Shown here: positions 1 through 12,400 of the stretch, in pieces
Layout of the letters: each line of letters opens with the position of its first letter
How positions within the stretch are numbered: position 1 is the first letter of the stretch
Assembly (NCBI RefSeq): GCF_000321225.1
Contig: NW_004450382.1
Coordinates: 2,271,735 to 2,335,734, forward strand
DNA from: Odobenus rosmarus divergens
Lineage: Eukaryota; Chordata; Mammalia; Carnivora; Odobenidae
Direction of reading: 5' to 3'
Length of the DNA stretch: 64,000 nucleotides
The notes under the pieces: model-generated
Told to the model about the DNA's origin: nothing
Databases searched by the model: none
Seen by the model: only the letters and a program-made list of their open reading frames with translations
Made by a program: the position numbers and the translations under genes

Positions 1-17
1 AGTTCTTGGCACTGTCA

Positions 18-190
18 GTTTTTAGCTGTGGGACTTTCGGTGACCCCTCTGAATTTCATTTTCTCATCTGTAAAAGGTAGGCAACAATGCCTCCCAGCAT
101 CGTGCTGAGGAATCACATGCCAATGCAAGTAAGATCCTTAGCATTTGGCAGGCCATCAGAAAATAGTAGCTGCTGGTGTTACTTCGAATA
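18..190 (+). repeat. MIR SINE fragment (+)
   Basis: The stretch keeps the MIR order: TAGCTGTGGGAC, a decayed CTCAGTTTCCTCATCTGTAA core (ATTTTCTCATCTGTAAAAGG), then GGCAACAATG and a TTAGCATTTGGCAGG tail. Sequence divergence is high, as is usual for MIR. Confidence 0.7.
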
Positions 191-385
191 GAGGCTCCAG
201 GTGCTCACATTTAGATCTGGAACCCAGTGTCCAGGGTGCTAGAGGTGGGGTGCCTTTCTTGGGCAGGGTGGGACCCATGGCTAATGGATTAGCCTTCTGA
301 GGAGGTGTGTTTGCATTTCCTAGATTCAGACTTCATACCTGGGACATGGGTGTTCCCAACTTGTTCTCTTTTCCCTTTCTTGTAG

Positions 386-458
386 GCTCCCAGGCCAGTG
401 CCAGTACTTGGGCTTGCCAGTGGCGGATTACTTCAAGCAGTGGATTAATCTGAAAAAG
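386..458 (+). CDS. ERI3: ERI3 antepenultimate coding exon
   Basis: The exon follows a pyrimidine-rich tract and AG at 384-385 and ends before GT at 459-460. The first base completes a codon from the previous exon (phase 2), and the rest encodes LPGQCQYLGLPVADYF then KQWINLKK. The reading continues open into the intron until 623, but the fit of the next exon to the ERI family places the splice at 458. Confidence 0.93.
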
Positions 459-3413
459 GTACTGTGTCTGAGCCCCATTCGGGTGCTTCCTCTGGGTCTC
501 CTGTCCTCAGATCCCCTCCCCCCTTGCTTTCTTTATTCATCTCTGTTCTCTTTTTGTTGTCATCTCTTTCCTTTTCTTTTTGTTCTCTTTTCTCAACATC
601 CCTCCTTCCTCTTCCCTAGCTAACATGCACTGGAAGGGTTTGGACCTTTCTGGGAGTGAGGAGCTGCTTGGGGACCAGGCTGCAGGGTAGAGTATAACAT
701 TATACAATGTAGTGTCCTCCAGATGTGCAGAGAAGTCCCAATGAAGGGGACTTTCTAGGTTCTTGCTCAGAACTAAATCACTGGGCTGAGCTGCATTGTC
801 TTTAGGAGAGATGTGGCACTAGCTGAGCCTCTGGAAAAGTATCCTTCTTTGATGTGATCATGAGTGTGGCCTCTGACCGTCCTGAGTGGCTCTGGTATCA
901 CCCTCTGGTTGGGAGGTAGAATTGGTTCAGGCTGGCTTTGGTCCTGCCTCGCCCCAGCAGAGCCTTGCTCATGTGACAAGGACCATGGAAACTAGAGCCC
1001 AATTCCCTTTGAGTATGAGGAAGGAGACTGGCCCTAATGCAGCACCAAGTACCTGGGGAGTGGGTGCTGGGGCTGTGGGCTGGGAGGGACCCCATGTGGC
1101 TATGAAATTGGGGCCTGGCAGAGAATGAATTACCCAGAAAACTGTACTTTGCTAGTGTGTGTGCTATACTTCCTAGGTAAGCAGAAGAAAGGAGGTACAG
1201 GAATAGACTCTCAAGATAGAGATCCTTCCTATCCCTCTGTTGCGATCATTCCTCCAGGAGGCCCAGTCCGCTAGAGAGACTCACCCCCATAATTCTGATG
1301 TAAGGGCAACAGCCCTTGAGCAACCTTAAGAACCCCATGCCGCTCATCAGCTTAGTGACGCCCAGGAAATCAGAGAAGAGAGAACACACCAGGGGTCAGA
1401 GTAGTGGCTCCCAGGGGGACTTAGAGAAGAGAGCCGTCATTGAAGGATATTGTGAGGATTTGGCTCGTGAACTGGGTATTCAAGGAAGGTGGAATATGAA
1501 TCTGAAGAGGAGAGAAGACTTTCCAGGGGAGCAGCATGCTTTTGGTGTGTGTATGGGCTGGAGCTAAGTGAACATGTGGAGGAACAGTAGAGGAGAATGA
1601 CTTTGGACGTTGTTCCGTCAGTCTCAGGGCAGCCATTCTTTATGGCGACATTTGTGAACTCCTTTGCTTTCCCCTGGTACTCAGGTTCTTTACACGTGGT
1701 CCTTGGCCTGTTTGTACTTTGATCCTTACCCACCTCTCCAGCTGATCTCCCTTGGACCTGAGCAGTAGCTACTTACTACCTTCCATCTTTGGCTGAGGGG
1801 GCCAGGCTCTGTCCTTCCTCCAGGTCTTGGCCTGTGGCCTTACCTCTGTCTGAAGTGTCCCCCAGTCATCTTCATAAGGCACATTTGCTCTTCTTGAGGA
1901 TTCAGCTCAGGTATCACCTCTTCTGACAAAGTCAGCAGTCAGTCTCTTGTCTTGAGACTCCTCGACCCTTTGGATATCAGTGATCTTTGAGCGTTGAAAC
2001 GAGTCCCAATCTGTTTCCTCACAGACCTGTCCGTCTGGAGCACGGAGACTGAGGCTGGTTCCTCTCTGTGTCTGAGGTGGCCAGATCAGGGCTGAGAACA
2101 GAGTATGTGCTCAGTGAATTGTGGCTGGCTGGCTGGCTGACTGGTCTTTGAGAGCTGGCTCCACAGGCCTCACGCAGGGCTTGGTGGGGCTCTGCACGAG
2201 GGTGTGGCTAGGTCTGCGCTCCCGGAAGACAGCATGTCAGCTGTCAGAGTGCATCTGAGGCTGCTTGCTGGCCTTAGCAAATGTAATGTGAAGGCCCGGC
2301 CAGGCGAGGCAGGCGCTGACCATGAACAGTTGCTCTGTGAAGTTCGCTAGACTTTTTGGTGTCTGGCTAGCTCCCTGCCTCCAGGTTCCTTGGCAGAGCC
2401 GACCCGTGTGTTAACATTGCCACCCAAGGCTACCTTGATGCTACTGGGGTTGGAGGCAAGCTGTCCTGAGCCTGTTCAGCGTGGTTCTCTGCCAGACTGT
2501 GCCAAGCCATAGGAGGGAAATGGGTACAAATGGAAACTGGAGACTTTGTTCCCAGTTGGCCTTGTGACTGCGTCTTGGTAGGTAAACTGAGCAGATCTAG
2601 GAAGAACAAGAGTGGCATGAGGCGAGTGGCATTAGAGGGGTCTAATCCCTTCCTCTCTGCCCTCCAGCCACATCATGTTCCAGATGCGCCTGAGGGCCCA
2701 GCAGGAGAGATGACTCACTTCCGGACTTTGGGCCAGTCTTTGCCAGCAGCCATTCAAGACAGAGAGGCTGCAGGGCCCTAGAGGTCCAGGGGCATGGTGA
2801 TCTTTCTGACCTTTTTACGGCGTGGGTTTAGTGCAGGGTGCACAAAGATTCCCGCTCCCTTAAAAAGAGTAACAATAAAAGCAAGCCAGAGAGGTCATTG
2901 CCAGGGTTGCGTGGGTATTGTGTAACGTCTTACTCTATGCCCTTCTTTCCCCCTGTGTGACCAGGCCCTGGCTGTCTCCAGGGCCCTCTCCTGTCCTTGA
3001 TCTTACTCTTTCCTCCCTACTTTACCTCCTTTTCCTCTTCTCCTCAACTCCGCAAGCAGAACTTTGCCCATGGAAAAAGTAGGGGCGGGGGTATCTTGGT
3101 CTGCTTGGCTGCCAAGACTTGCCCATTGAGTGAACTGGGACTGAATTCACCATCCCCATTTCCTAAGGCCTCTCCTGTCCAGAAATGGTGTGCACTGCAT
3201 CAGGGAAGAGTAGCTTTTCAGTGGTCAGGCTGCCACATCGCCTGTCTCCACCCACTTCCCCTGTAGCAGAGTGGAGCAAGCCAGTGTTTGCTGACATTTG
3301 GAGTATCGTTGAATGATCTTACACTCTTATTGAACTGTCAGCTTAGAGAAGACATGGGGCCCTGCTCCCAGCTCCCTCCAGGAGGTCAGAGCTGTCACTG
3401 AGGAGCCAGAAGA

Positions 3414-3445
<32 letters not shown>

Positions 3446-6400
3446 GAATATACACGTGTTTACTCAAGTGAATGAATATACCCAAGTAGGCATATCCAAA
3501 GTTGTATGTATGTTTCCATTCATACATATGGGTGTAAATATATAGTCACATATTCACCTTCAGAAATATGTGGAAATACACAGGCACAAATGTTTATACA
3601 TACATATTTATAAAGCATGAAGACACATGGATATATATATAAAAACATACACATCTTCATCAGTAAACACGTATTCTTGAGTGCCCTCTGTGTTCCAGGT
3701 ACTGTACTAGGCCTGGAGATATAACAGAAAAGATGGATATTAAATAATTCTAATTGTAGTCCAGAGTAATGGCATCATTTCATAAGGAGGCCTGACTTAG
3801 GGGGGCAAGGTCAGAGAATGGTTCCCTGAGGAAGGGTGTCTAAGCTGAGATCTGAAGGATGAGTAGGAATTGGCTGATAAGTATGTGGCAAGGCCCTGAG
3901 GTAAGGAGAAGGCTGGCAGCTTCATGGAACTAGAATGCAGGTTCCATGAAGAGTGGAGAATTTTTGTCTCTGTTCACTGTTCTGTCCTCATCACTTTGAG
4001 TAGTTCCTGGCACACAGTGAGGTTTAGTCATTCTTTGTTGAATGAATGACTGCCTGGAGCATAGTGAATGTGGGGAAGAGAGGAGAGTGGCGAGGGATGA
4101 AACTGGAGGGGGAGGCCACGCTTTAGATTTTGATCCTTATCCTTAGGATAAGGAGAAGCTGTTGAAGGGTACTAAACATGGGAGAGGTGTCATCTGATGT
4201 GCATTTTGAAAAAGCTCTTTCTGGCTACAGTGTAGAGAGAGCTGAGTGTTGATATGGGGGGATCAGTACTGGTTTTTCTTAATGGGGCTATAGTTGGCAT
4301 CTTGGGGTGGGAGGAATCCTTGTATGGACAACATTGCTGAACTTGTAGCATTCTTGTCCCCCCGTTCACTGAATGCTAGTAGTGCCTCTCTCCAAGTCAT
4401 TGTGACAATTGAAAATGCTCCGTCCCCACCATATGCACGTACATTTCCAGGGGCCTAGACAGGGGTGGGAGTGGGGAGGTACTGTCCCTGGTTGAGAACC
4501 ACAGAATTAGACCACTGCTACAGCCCAGGTGAAAGATGATAGTTACCAGGATTGAACTGAGAACAGTGGAAATGTAGAGAAATGGATTAATTCTAGAGTA
4601 TTAAGTGGTACATTCAGTTCTGCTACAATGCAACGTAGACCTTCTTAAAAATCACCATGCTATGAAAAGTTATAATAAAAAGTTGAAATAAAAATAGGGT
4701 TAGAAACACAATTCTCAAAAACTTCATCAGTGACATATAAAAAAAGATAGGAATCTAATAAAAAATGGTAGCATAATTTTACACGTTAAAAGGCTAAGAA
4801 ATACATAAATAGTGCAATAAATATGGCACTCTACCTTGAAAAAACCCTGAAGTTTGCTTGGCAGTGGGCATGAGAAAGGTTGCAGCTTGTGAGTTACTGC
4901 AAAGTGGTAGAAAGCGAGTTCTCTGGAATCAGTTGGAAAGTTGTAGCCAGATGGATGCGGCTTATGATACATGTAGTGTTCTAGGAAGCTACGTATGTTT
5001 GAAGTGTAAGCATGTGTGCATTCTGCATCTTCTGACTCAGCTCTCTTCAGCCGGGCATACTTTCCTGTGTTTATCTGGTATTGATGATGAACAAAATCAC
5101 ACATAAACAAAGGCAAAATTGCATTATGCTAAACTGTTTCCTAATACATTGACTGCATTGGAATGAATGTTCTCTTTCAAAATGAGTATTATAGGGCGCC
5201 TGGGTGGCTCAGTTGGTTGGGTGGCTGCCTTCGGCTCAGGTCATGATCCTGGAGTCCCGGGATCGAGTCCCACATCGGGCTCCCTGCTCGGCAGGGAGTC
5301 TGCTTCTCCCTCTGACCCTCTTCCCTCTCGTGCTCTCTATCTCTCATTCTCTCTCTCTCAAATAAATAAATAAAATCTTTAAAAAAAAATGAGTATTATA
5401 GCAGAACAGACTGTACAATGGACAGGAAAGGGTGATTGATTGGCTGTGAGGACTGATGATGAAGGAGGAAACCACGATGACTCTTAAGGTTTATGATCTG
5501 AGCAACTGGATGAATTGGAATGTATGCACTGAGGTAATGGAAGGAGAAGTTCGGGGATTAGAAGAGAAGATGAATTGGTACACGTAGAGTTTAGAAGCTT
5601 TCAGACGTTCTTGTGAAGCTACGGAGTAGTTGAATACATAGGTCCGGGGCTCAGAGATAAGGTCTGGATAAGAGATATAAATTCAGGGGAGTTGTTGGTA
5701 TATGAATGATCATTGAAGCCATGAGAATGTAGAATATACAGGGTGAGAAGAAAAGAGGGCCTAGGACGAACACTGAGAAACATCAACACTTAGTAGATAG
5801 AAGAGGAAGAGTCAGACATAGAGAAGGAGTGGTCACTGAGAGTAGTGATAAAAATTCTCATTTATTGATTGCATTTTGTGTGCTAGACCTGTGTTGTCCA
5901 GCATAACTGCCAGTTTTTTTCTTTCACTTTAAAGTTTAGTTAATTTCAATGTAAATAAACTTTCTTGAAGAACTTTTAAGTATACTTAGAACAACCTGTG
6001 TTGGTGAGTTTACATTTTCAACTGTTAGCTGTTTAAAATCTAAATATAGATCTAATATTTCTAATGACGATTTAGCATCTGAACTGAGATGTATTTTAAG
6101 TATAAATTACACACTTAAATACAGAATAATTCATTAATTTTTTTTGTTCATTAGTAATTTTTATGTTGATTACTTCTTGATAATCTGTTATTATTTGCAT
6201 ATCTCTTTTTTTCACATTTTAAGGTTGAGAAAACAGGCACGTAGTGAAGATGCAACTTGCTCAGTGTCCCACGTTGGTACCTGGCAGAGGTAGAACTGAA
6301 ATTCAGTTTTGCCTGACCCTTTGTGCTAAAGAGAGGGTAAGAACGAGAGAGTAAAGAGTGGTAGAGAAGGGAGGGTGTGGTGCCACAGAGACCATGGAAA

Positions 6401-9400
6401 GAAAGAATCTTCAGGACAAGAGGGCCAGTCAGCTCGCAGAGAGCCGTGGAACAGAAGGACCGAACTGTGAGTGCCTGAGACGGAAGGGCCTCGGCAACCT
6501 TGGTGAAAACTCGATGGCGTGAGAGGGACTGGAGCCAAATTGGAGCAAATTGGGGAGTAAATGAGGCAATGGAGAAATTTTAACCTTTTCAGAAACATGG
6601 CTTTGAGGGAGAGAAAAAGGACAAGACCTGTGATGGGGCAAGTGTGGGGTTGAGGCAGGTGGCGTGTTGTAAGATGGGGGACGTGTGCTTGGTTGTAGGC
6701 ACCGTTACAGAAGGAAGTTTGAAAATACAGGACGGACAGAGGTCTCTGAGATGGTGAGGAGATGGGGTGCAGAAAATGATGGAAATCGGCTCTCTGCAAG
6801 AGGAAGACCCCTCTTCTGCTGCAAGGTGGGGGCAGTAGATGCTGAAGGAGTGCGGATTTGATGGCAAGTTGAGGTAGTTCCCATCTGATGGCTCGTTTTC
6901 TCTATGAAGTAGATGAGCCACTTGCTAATAACTAATAGGGGAGGACTGGGAAGGTTTGTAGGCAGTGGGAAAGGATTGCTGTAGTTTTAGTAAAGAGTAG
7001 AAGTGTGAGCCAACTTGAGAAATAGAGTAGGATTTCTAGGCAGTATTGAGGGTCCCGTCGAGGTTGATGGCATTCGTTCATAGTGGAACCGCTGCTCAGT
7101 TGTAGGGCTTTTCTGTAGCAGAGCTCAGCAGACCGAAAGCAGACATTTAGATTCATCCAGGGTGGAGACTTTCCCAAGAAGTGTGATGAAAGGAACGAAG
7201 GAGTTGTTGAAAATACTGGCAAGATGGTGGTTGCCAAGATGGGCTATGAGATCCTAGCTGGATATTGAGGAAAGAGAAGACAGCAGGGGGCCTGATGGAT
7301 ATGGAAAAAGTAGCTAGGTCCCAGTAAGGCGAGGAAAGGTGTACCGGGTGTAGTTGAGCATGCCACATGGAAAGATAAGAGATTATGGTTAGCGTAGGAT
7401 GTGATTTCAGAGATGGGGCAGTTCTCTTGTGTTGGCAGGTTCCAAGGTGCACCCATGGGAGTGAGTAGCTAAGATTGGGTGGAGGAAAATGTTAGTGTAA
7501 ATAAGAGGTTAAGAAAGGGATAGGTCAGATGCAACTTCCCTAAGGAAGTGAGTATGTGGATACACACATGCACACATAATGTATATATTCTCTCTGCATA
7601 TGCATGGACACATAGGGATAAATGTATATACGAATATATGCCTGCATGTATGCATATGCAGTTCATGTACATTCAGACCAAGCCATGCAAGTCCATGCAC
7701 ATACACTCACAAATGGTCTGGAATTCCCTCTGGGCCTGTTTAGACAGGCCGTCTTAGGAGGATCCTGAGTCAGTCCTGACAGAGCTCAACCAGACATGCT
7801 CAGAAGTTGTAGGGAGCGGGTCACCTAGAATTTAACAGACCCAAATGTGCCAGAGTAGGAAGACTGCTGTTCCACTTTTCCTCTGCCATCTGTGCTATCC
7901 GCCTTGCTGTAATTTCTGGGTGCTCTGAAGGGGTGTGTTGGGACCAGCTGTGAAAGAGAATAAGGAAGAGGAGACCTTCTTGGGTCCCTCCAAGAAGGAG
8001 AAGCATTTCTCCAAGAAGCCTTTCTGTCTCCTTCTCCCCTGGGAGCGGACAGCAGGAGAAACTGCTAAAGGGAAGGTTGGTGTCTACGATTGAGCGTGAC
8101 TTTTCCTGACCTTGGAGCATTCAGAGTCCCAATCAGTGCAGTAATAAATTAAGGGCTTATGGAGGAATAAATTCTTGGCCTTAATGAAGTTCTTTGCTGG
8201 GGGCCATAGGCAGGTCAGCAGGTCGGAATGATGCAGATTGGAGGCTCCAGCGAATGGGCTTAGCTAGCTGGGAAGCCATCAGGAATGAAAAGATCTGAAA
8301 CTCTGTCGGTCAGGTCACTGTTTTGGAGCTGTGGGCATAAAACTGCTCAAGTGATAGGCAGCCTGACAGAGGCTGGGACTCTATAGAATGGTGGCCACGT
8401 GGTGCCACCTGCAGAGCCCCTCCATTGGGGTTATTCAGAAGCTAGTCTGGAAAAAACAAGAACAAAACAGAACTGAAAACCAAGAGAGGGGTGTGAAGAT
8501 CTAGGGGCCCTGCAAGGTGTTTGTTTTATTTGTTTGTTTATTTCGGAGGGCGAGAGGGTTTGTGCCAAGACAGATGTTTCTGGACCACTCGGTGGTCAGA
8601 ACCAGACATGCTGTGGTCCAGGTCTTTGGCATCATCCAAAGTACAGAGCATTGTCCGTGGGTCAGTGGGCAGTTATGGGCCACTATTCTATGGGCCAGGG
8701 CCTCTAGAATTATGTGCACAGAGGAAAGGACACAGAGCACCAGGTACAAATGAGGGAGAGGTGGGGGCACAGGCATGGGACAAGGAGGGGGGCGAGTGGG
8801 AGAGCAGCCTGGAGCGCTTGCTGCTGGGTTGGATGCCGAAGCCCTGGGAGGAGCCAGTCTTGGGGGCTGGAGGCTCCTGGATTGTGGAGCTGAAACTAGA
8901 ACCCAGGCCTCAAGACTCCACATCCTGAGCTCTTTCTCCTTTCATCCTGCCCTCTGCAATGTCTGCCCTGGGGCATGAGCTCTTGGGATGTGGTCCGGAG
9001 GTAGCAGAGGGAACAGTGCTGTGTTTGGAATCAGGGGCAGCTGGAGCTGGAAAGAATGTCTCCTTTCTCCACATCTCCCTGCCCCCATGTTGTAGTGCCC
9101 TGCCCGGCTTTTCCTTTAAGTATGTCTTACAGCTGTCTGAACTCTGAAATTTCTTTCACTCCTTCCCTCGCCTTGTTAACATGTGTTGCCTTTGGGGTAA
9201 TCAGGGAAAAAATATTATGTCCTTTTACAATTACCGGGTTTTGGAATATTAAAATGTCTCGCTGCATCGGCACTGTTATTTTGATTGGTATTCTAACCTT
9301 TGACTAGCCCATAAAGCGCGCCGCTCCTGAAGCCAATATTGCAGGACTGAAATTTAATTCCGAAATGATTCCAGATAATAGGGAGACAGATAATATATGC

Positions 9401-12400
9401 ATGAAGGATATTATGTTTGGACTAACTGCAGCAGGGCCAAGGCTGGGGAGCTGAATAATAGCCCAGAGTGAGTTATAATCTATGGGACAGAAATGCCTTA
9501 CTGTCAGGGCCAGGAGAGGAACTCTTAAATCAAAGGCACAGGAAAGGGTGCGATTGCAGTGTGCTTGTTTTGACAGGAAAAGCACTGGAGCCAAGAGGGT
9601 AGGTATGGAAGGCTGGGGCCCATCCTTTCTCTTGAGCAAAGTACCCAGGGCCCTTTGCAGCATCCCTAGCTTCATATCTCCTATCCCTCTAACATTCTGG
9701 CCATATCAAACTTCTTGCCATTCTTCAGATACACTCTTCAAAGGGACTATCACTTCCCTTTGCTCACTCTGTTCCCTTTGCCTGCATTGCCTTTCTCCTT
9801 TTCATGTGTTGAGAAAACTCCTGTTCATCCTTCAAAACCCTCTTCTGTGAAGGCTTCGCTGACCTTCCCCAACCCCTGGTAGAAATAGTCGATCACCTCC
9901 TCCTTTGTATGGTTTCAGCACTTTGTAATGAATATATATCACATGCTCCTGCAATTATCTGCTCACACGTTTGTATTTTCTAGTAGACTGTGAGCACTTT
10001 GAGGCCTACGTGCCACCTGTCTCTGTATTTCTAGTGCTCAGCACTGGACTGGGCACACACTGGGTGTCAACAAGAACTACTTGAACCCACACTGAATATA
10101 GGGCTGGACGAATGAGCTCCGAAGTCCACATGCCCATTCCCCTGCCAGATTTCCCAGACAAATCGGCTTAGAGAAGTTAAGTAACTTGCCAAACGGCCCA
10201 TAGCCTAAAGCTAGGATTTGAACCTGGGTAGGGGTGTTCTGTTCCCCAGACCATATATCTTAGGCAGGTGGGCAGGGAAGGAGTTGGAGGCCAGGGTTGG
10301 AAGGACAGAAACTCACTTCCCTGACTCTTCTTTCCTTTCCTAGCTCAGGACTTGAGTCCTCTTTGCTAGAGATGGCATTGGTTCTTAACATTTATGGGTC
10401 TCAAGTCCTGGAAGGGATTGTGCCTCCTGTCACTGCTAATGACCTTTGGACAGTTATTCCACACAAAAGACACTTCTCTACTGTGCGTTTGTAACTAAGG
10501 ATTGGGAAAGTGCCTTGACAAAGTGCCTGCCTGTGGTTTTGGAGAGCTCTTAAGGGGGTAGGCAGGCAGAGTACGTGGAGCTCTTAGTGATGTCAGAAAA
10601 CTTCACAGACATTCCTTTTCCCCCTCAGCACTTGGTGGAAGTGATGTTTTGGGTGTTTAGAGATAAGATAAGGGAAGTACATAATGAAAAAAGCTACAAT
10701 GAATTTGGTTGGCTTTTAAATGGATTTGTATTTGTTAATTACAACACTATCTGCATAAACCTACGTAAACAAATAGCCTAACTGTATGTGAGATGGACCC
10801 TTCCCTTAGTCTTCAGGTGATGCTTGGTGTGGACACTGGCCCCTGGGGATGTAGCTCACAGGCTTGGAGACCATTAGTGCAAGAGAAAGAGCTTTAGAAT
10901 CAGATGAGTCTGGCTTAAACTTCTAACATTGCTCCCAACTAGCTATGTGATCTGAAGCAAATTCCTTAACCTCTCTGAACCTATAAAAGACAACTAATAC
11001 CTGACACACAGAAGTAGGCTCCGGAGTCCAGTAGGCTTGGTTTAGAATCTTCACTGTACTTACTAGCTGTGGGGTTTCAGGAAGGTCACTTCTTTCAGCT
11101 TCAGTATCATTCTTTGTATCCTTAGCAGAAGGTGACAAATTACAGCGAGGAATCGGGGTGCCTGGTGGCTCAGTCACTTACGAGTCCAACTCTTAATTTT
11201 GGCTCAGGTCAGGATTTTAGGGTTGTGAGATCAAGCCCCGCCTCAGGCTCCGCGCTGAGCGTGGAGCCTGCTTAAGACCCTCTCCCACTCTCTCCCTCTG
11301 CCCCTCCCCACCCTCTCTCCCTTTCTCTTTAAAAAAAAAAAAAAAACAACAGTGAGAGGAATCAATTAGGTGATGTGTGTAAAGCTTTTAGAAGACTGCT
11401 GGCACTGGGGCGCCTGGGTGGCTCAGTTGTTAAGCGTCTGCCTTCGACTCAGGTCATGATTCCCGGAGTCCTGGGATCGAGCCCCGCATCGGGCTCCCTG
11501 CTCGGTGGGGAGCCTGCTTCTCCCTGTCCCACTCCCCCTGCTTGTGTTCCCTCTCTCGCTGTGTCTCTCTCTGTCAAATAAATAANNNNNNNNNNNNNNN
11601 NNNNNNNNNNNNNNNNNNNNNNNNNNNNNNNNNNNTGTAACAATTGTGGGTAAATGGCTCATTAAAACAGCAAATATATTACCAATTTTGATAATTATTA
11701 ACTTAAATGTAAAATTTATTGTAAATTAATCTTTAATTAGATAGCTGGGTCTTGGGCACCTGGGTGGTTCAGTGTGTTAAGCGTCTGCCTTTGGCTCAGG
11801 TCATGATCCTGGGGTCCCGGGATCAAGCCCCATGTCAGGCTTCCTGCTCAGCGGGGAGTCTGCGTCTCCCTTTCCCTTGCCCCTCACTGCTGTGCTCTCT
11901 CTCTCAAATAAATAAATAAATCTTTAAAAAAAAAAAAAAAAAAAGACTGCTGGCACTTGGTGTGTGAGTGGCTAGCCTAGCACACTCTCAGCCAGGGGGC
12001 TAGGCCGCCTCGTTCTGCATCCCCCGTGAGTGTGGCCACAAGGGGAAATGGAATAGGTGAGGCAGTCAGCTCAAGGCAGCTGGTATTCTTTCTTCCTCCA
12101 TGATGTTCCCTGCTGCTGCTACAAGTCGATCTCTACCCTGGAGTTGCTTGCAGTGCCGTCCGTGGCAGGTGTTTGCAGCGAGGCCCGCCACGTGGTCTGC
12201 CTCTTGCCAGCTGCTGCTGAGATCTGTGTCCTATCAGGTGATGCCACCTCTTTCTCCTGGTCCCACTGTGATGCTCCTCTGTCTTTCTCTTGTGTCCTTA
12301 AGGAAGCGACTCCTGAGAACAAGGGAGCGTGTGAGCTCTCCTGGGTCTGTTTGGGGCTTGGATTTAAGCCTAGGCATCCCGACTATCGAGCCTAGACTGT

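Noticed and set aside
408..623. Extension of the first ERI3 exon as an open frame to 623
   Set aside because: A GT donor at 459 and the exact family continuation in exon 35007-35106 show that the exon ends at 458; the downstream part is pyrimidine-rich intron.
5194..5385. tRNA gene
   Set aside because: The tRNA-like A and B boxes belong to the CAN-SINE head; tail and target-site duplication show it is a retroposon.
6326..6921. Overlapping 157- and 110-codon - strand frames rich in Ser, Pro, His and Leu
   Set aside because: They read the pyrimidine strand of a purine-rich decayed LINE-like tract; stop codons are rare there for composition reasons.
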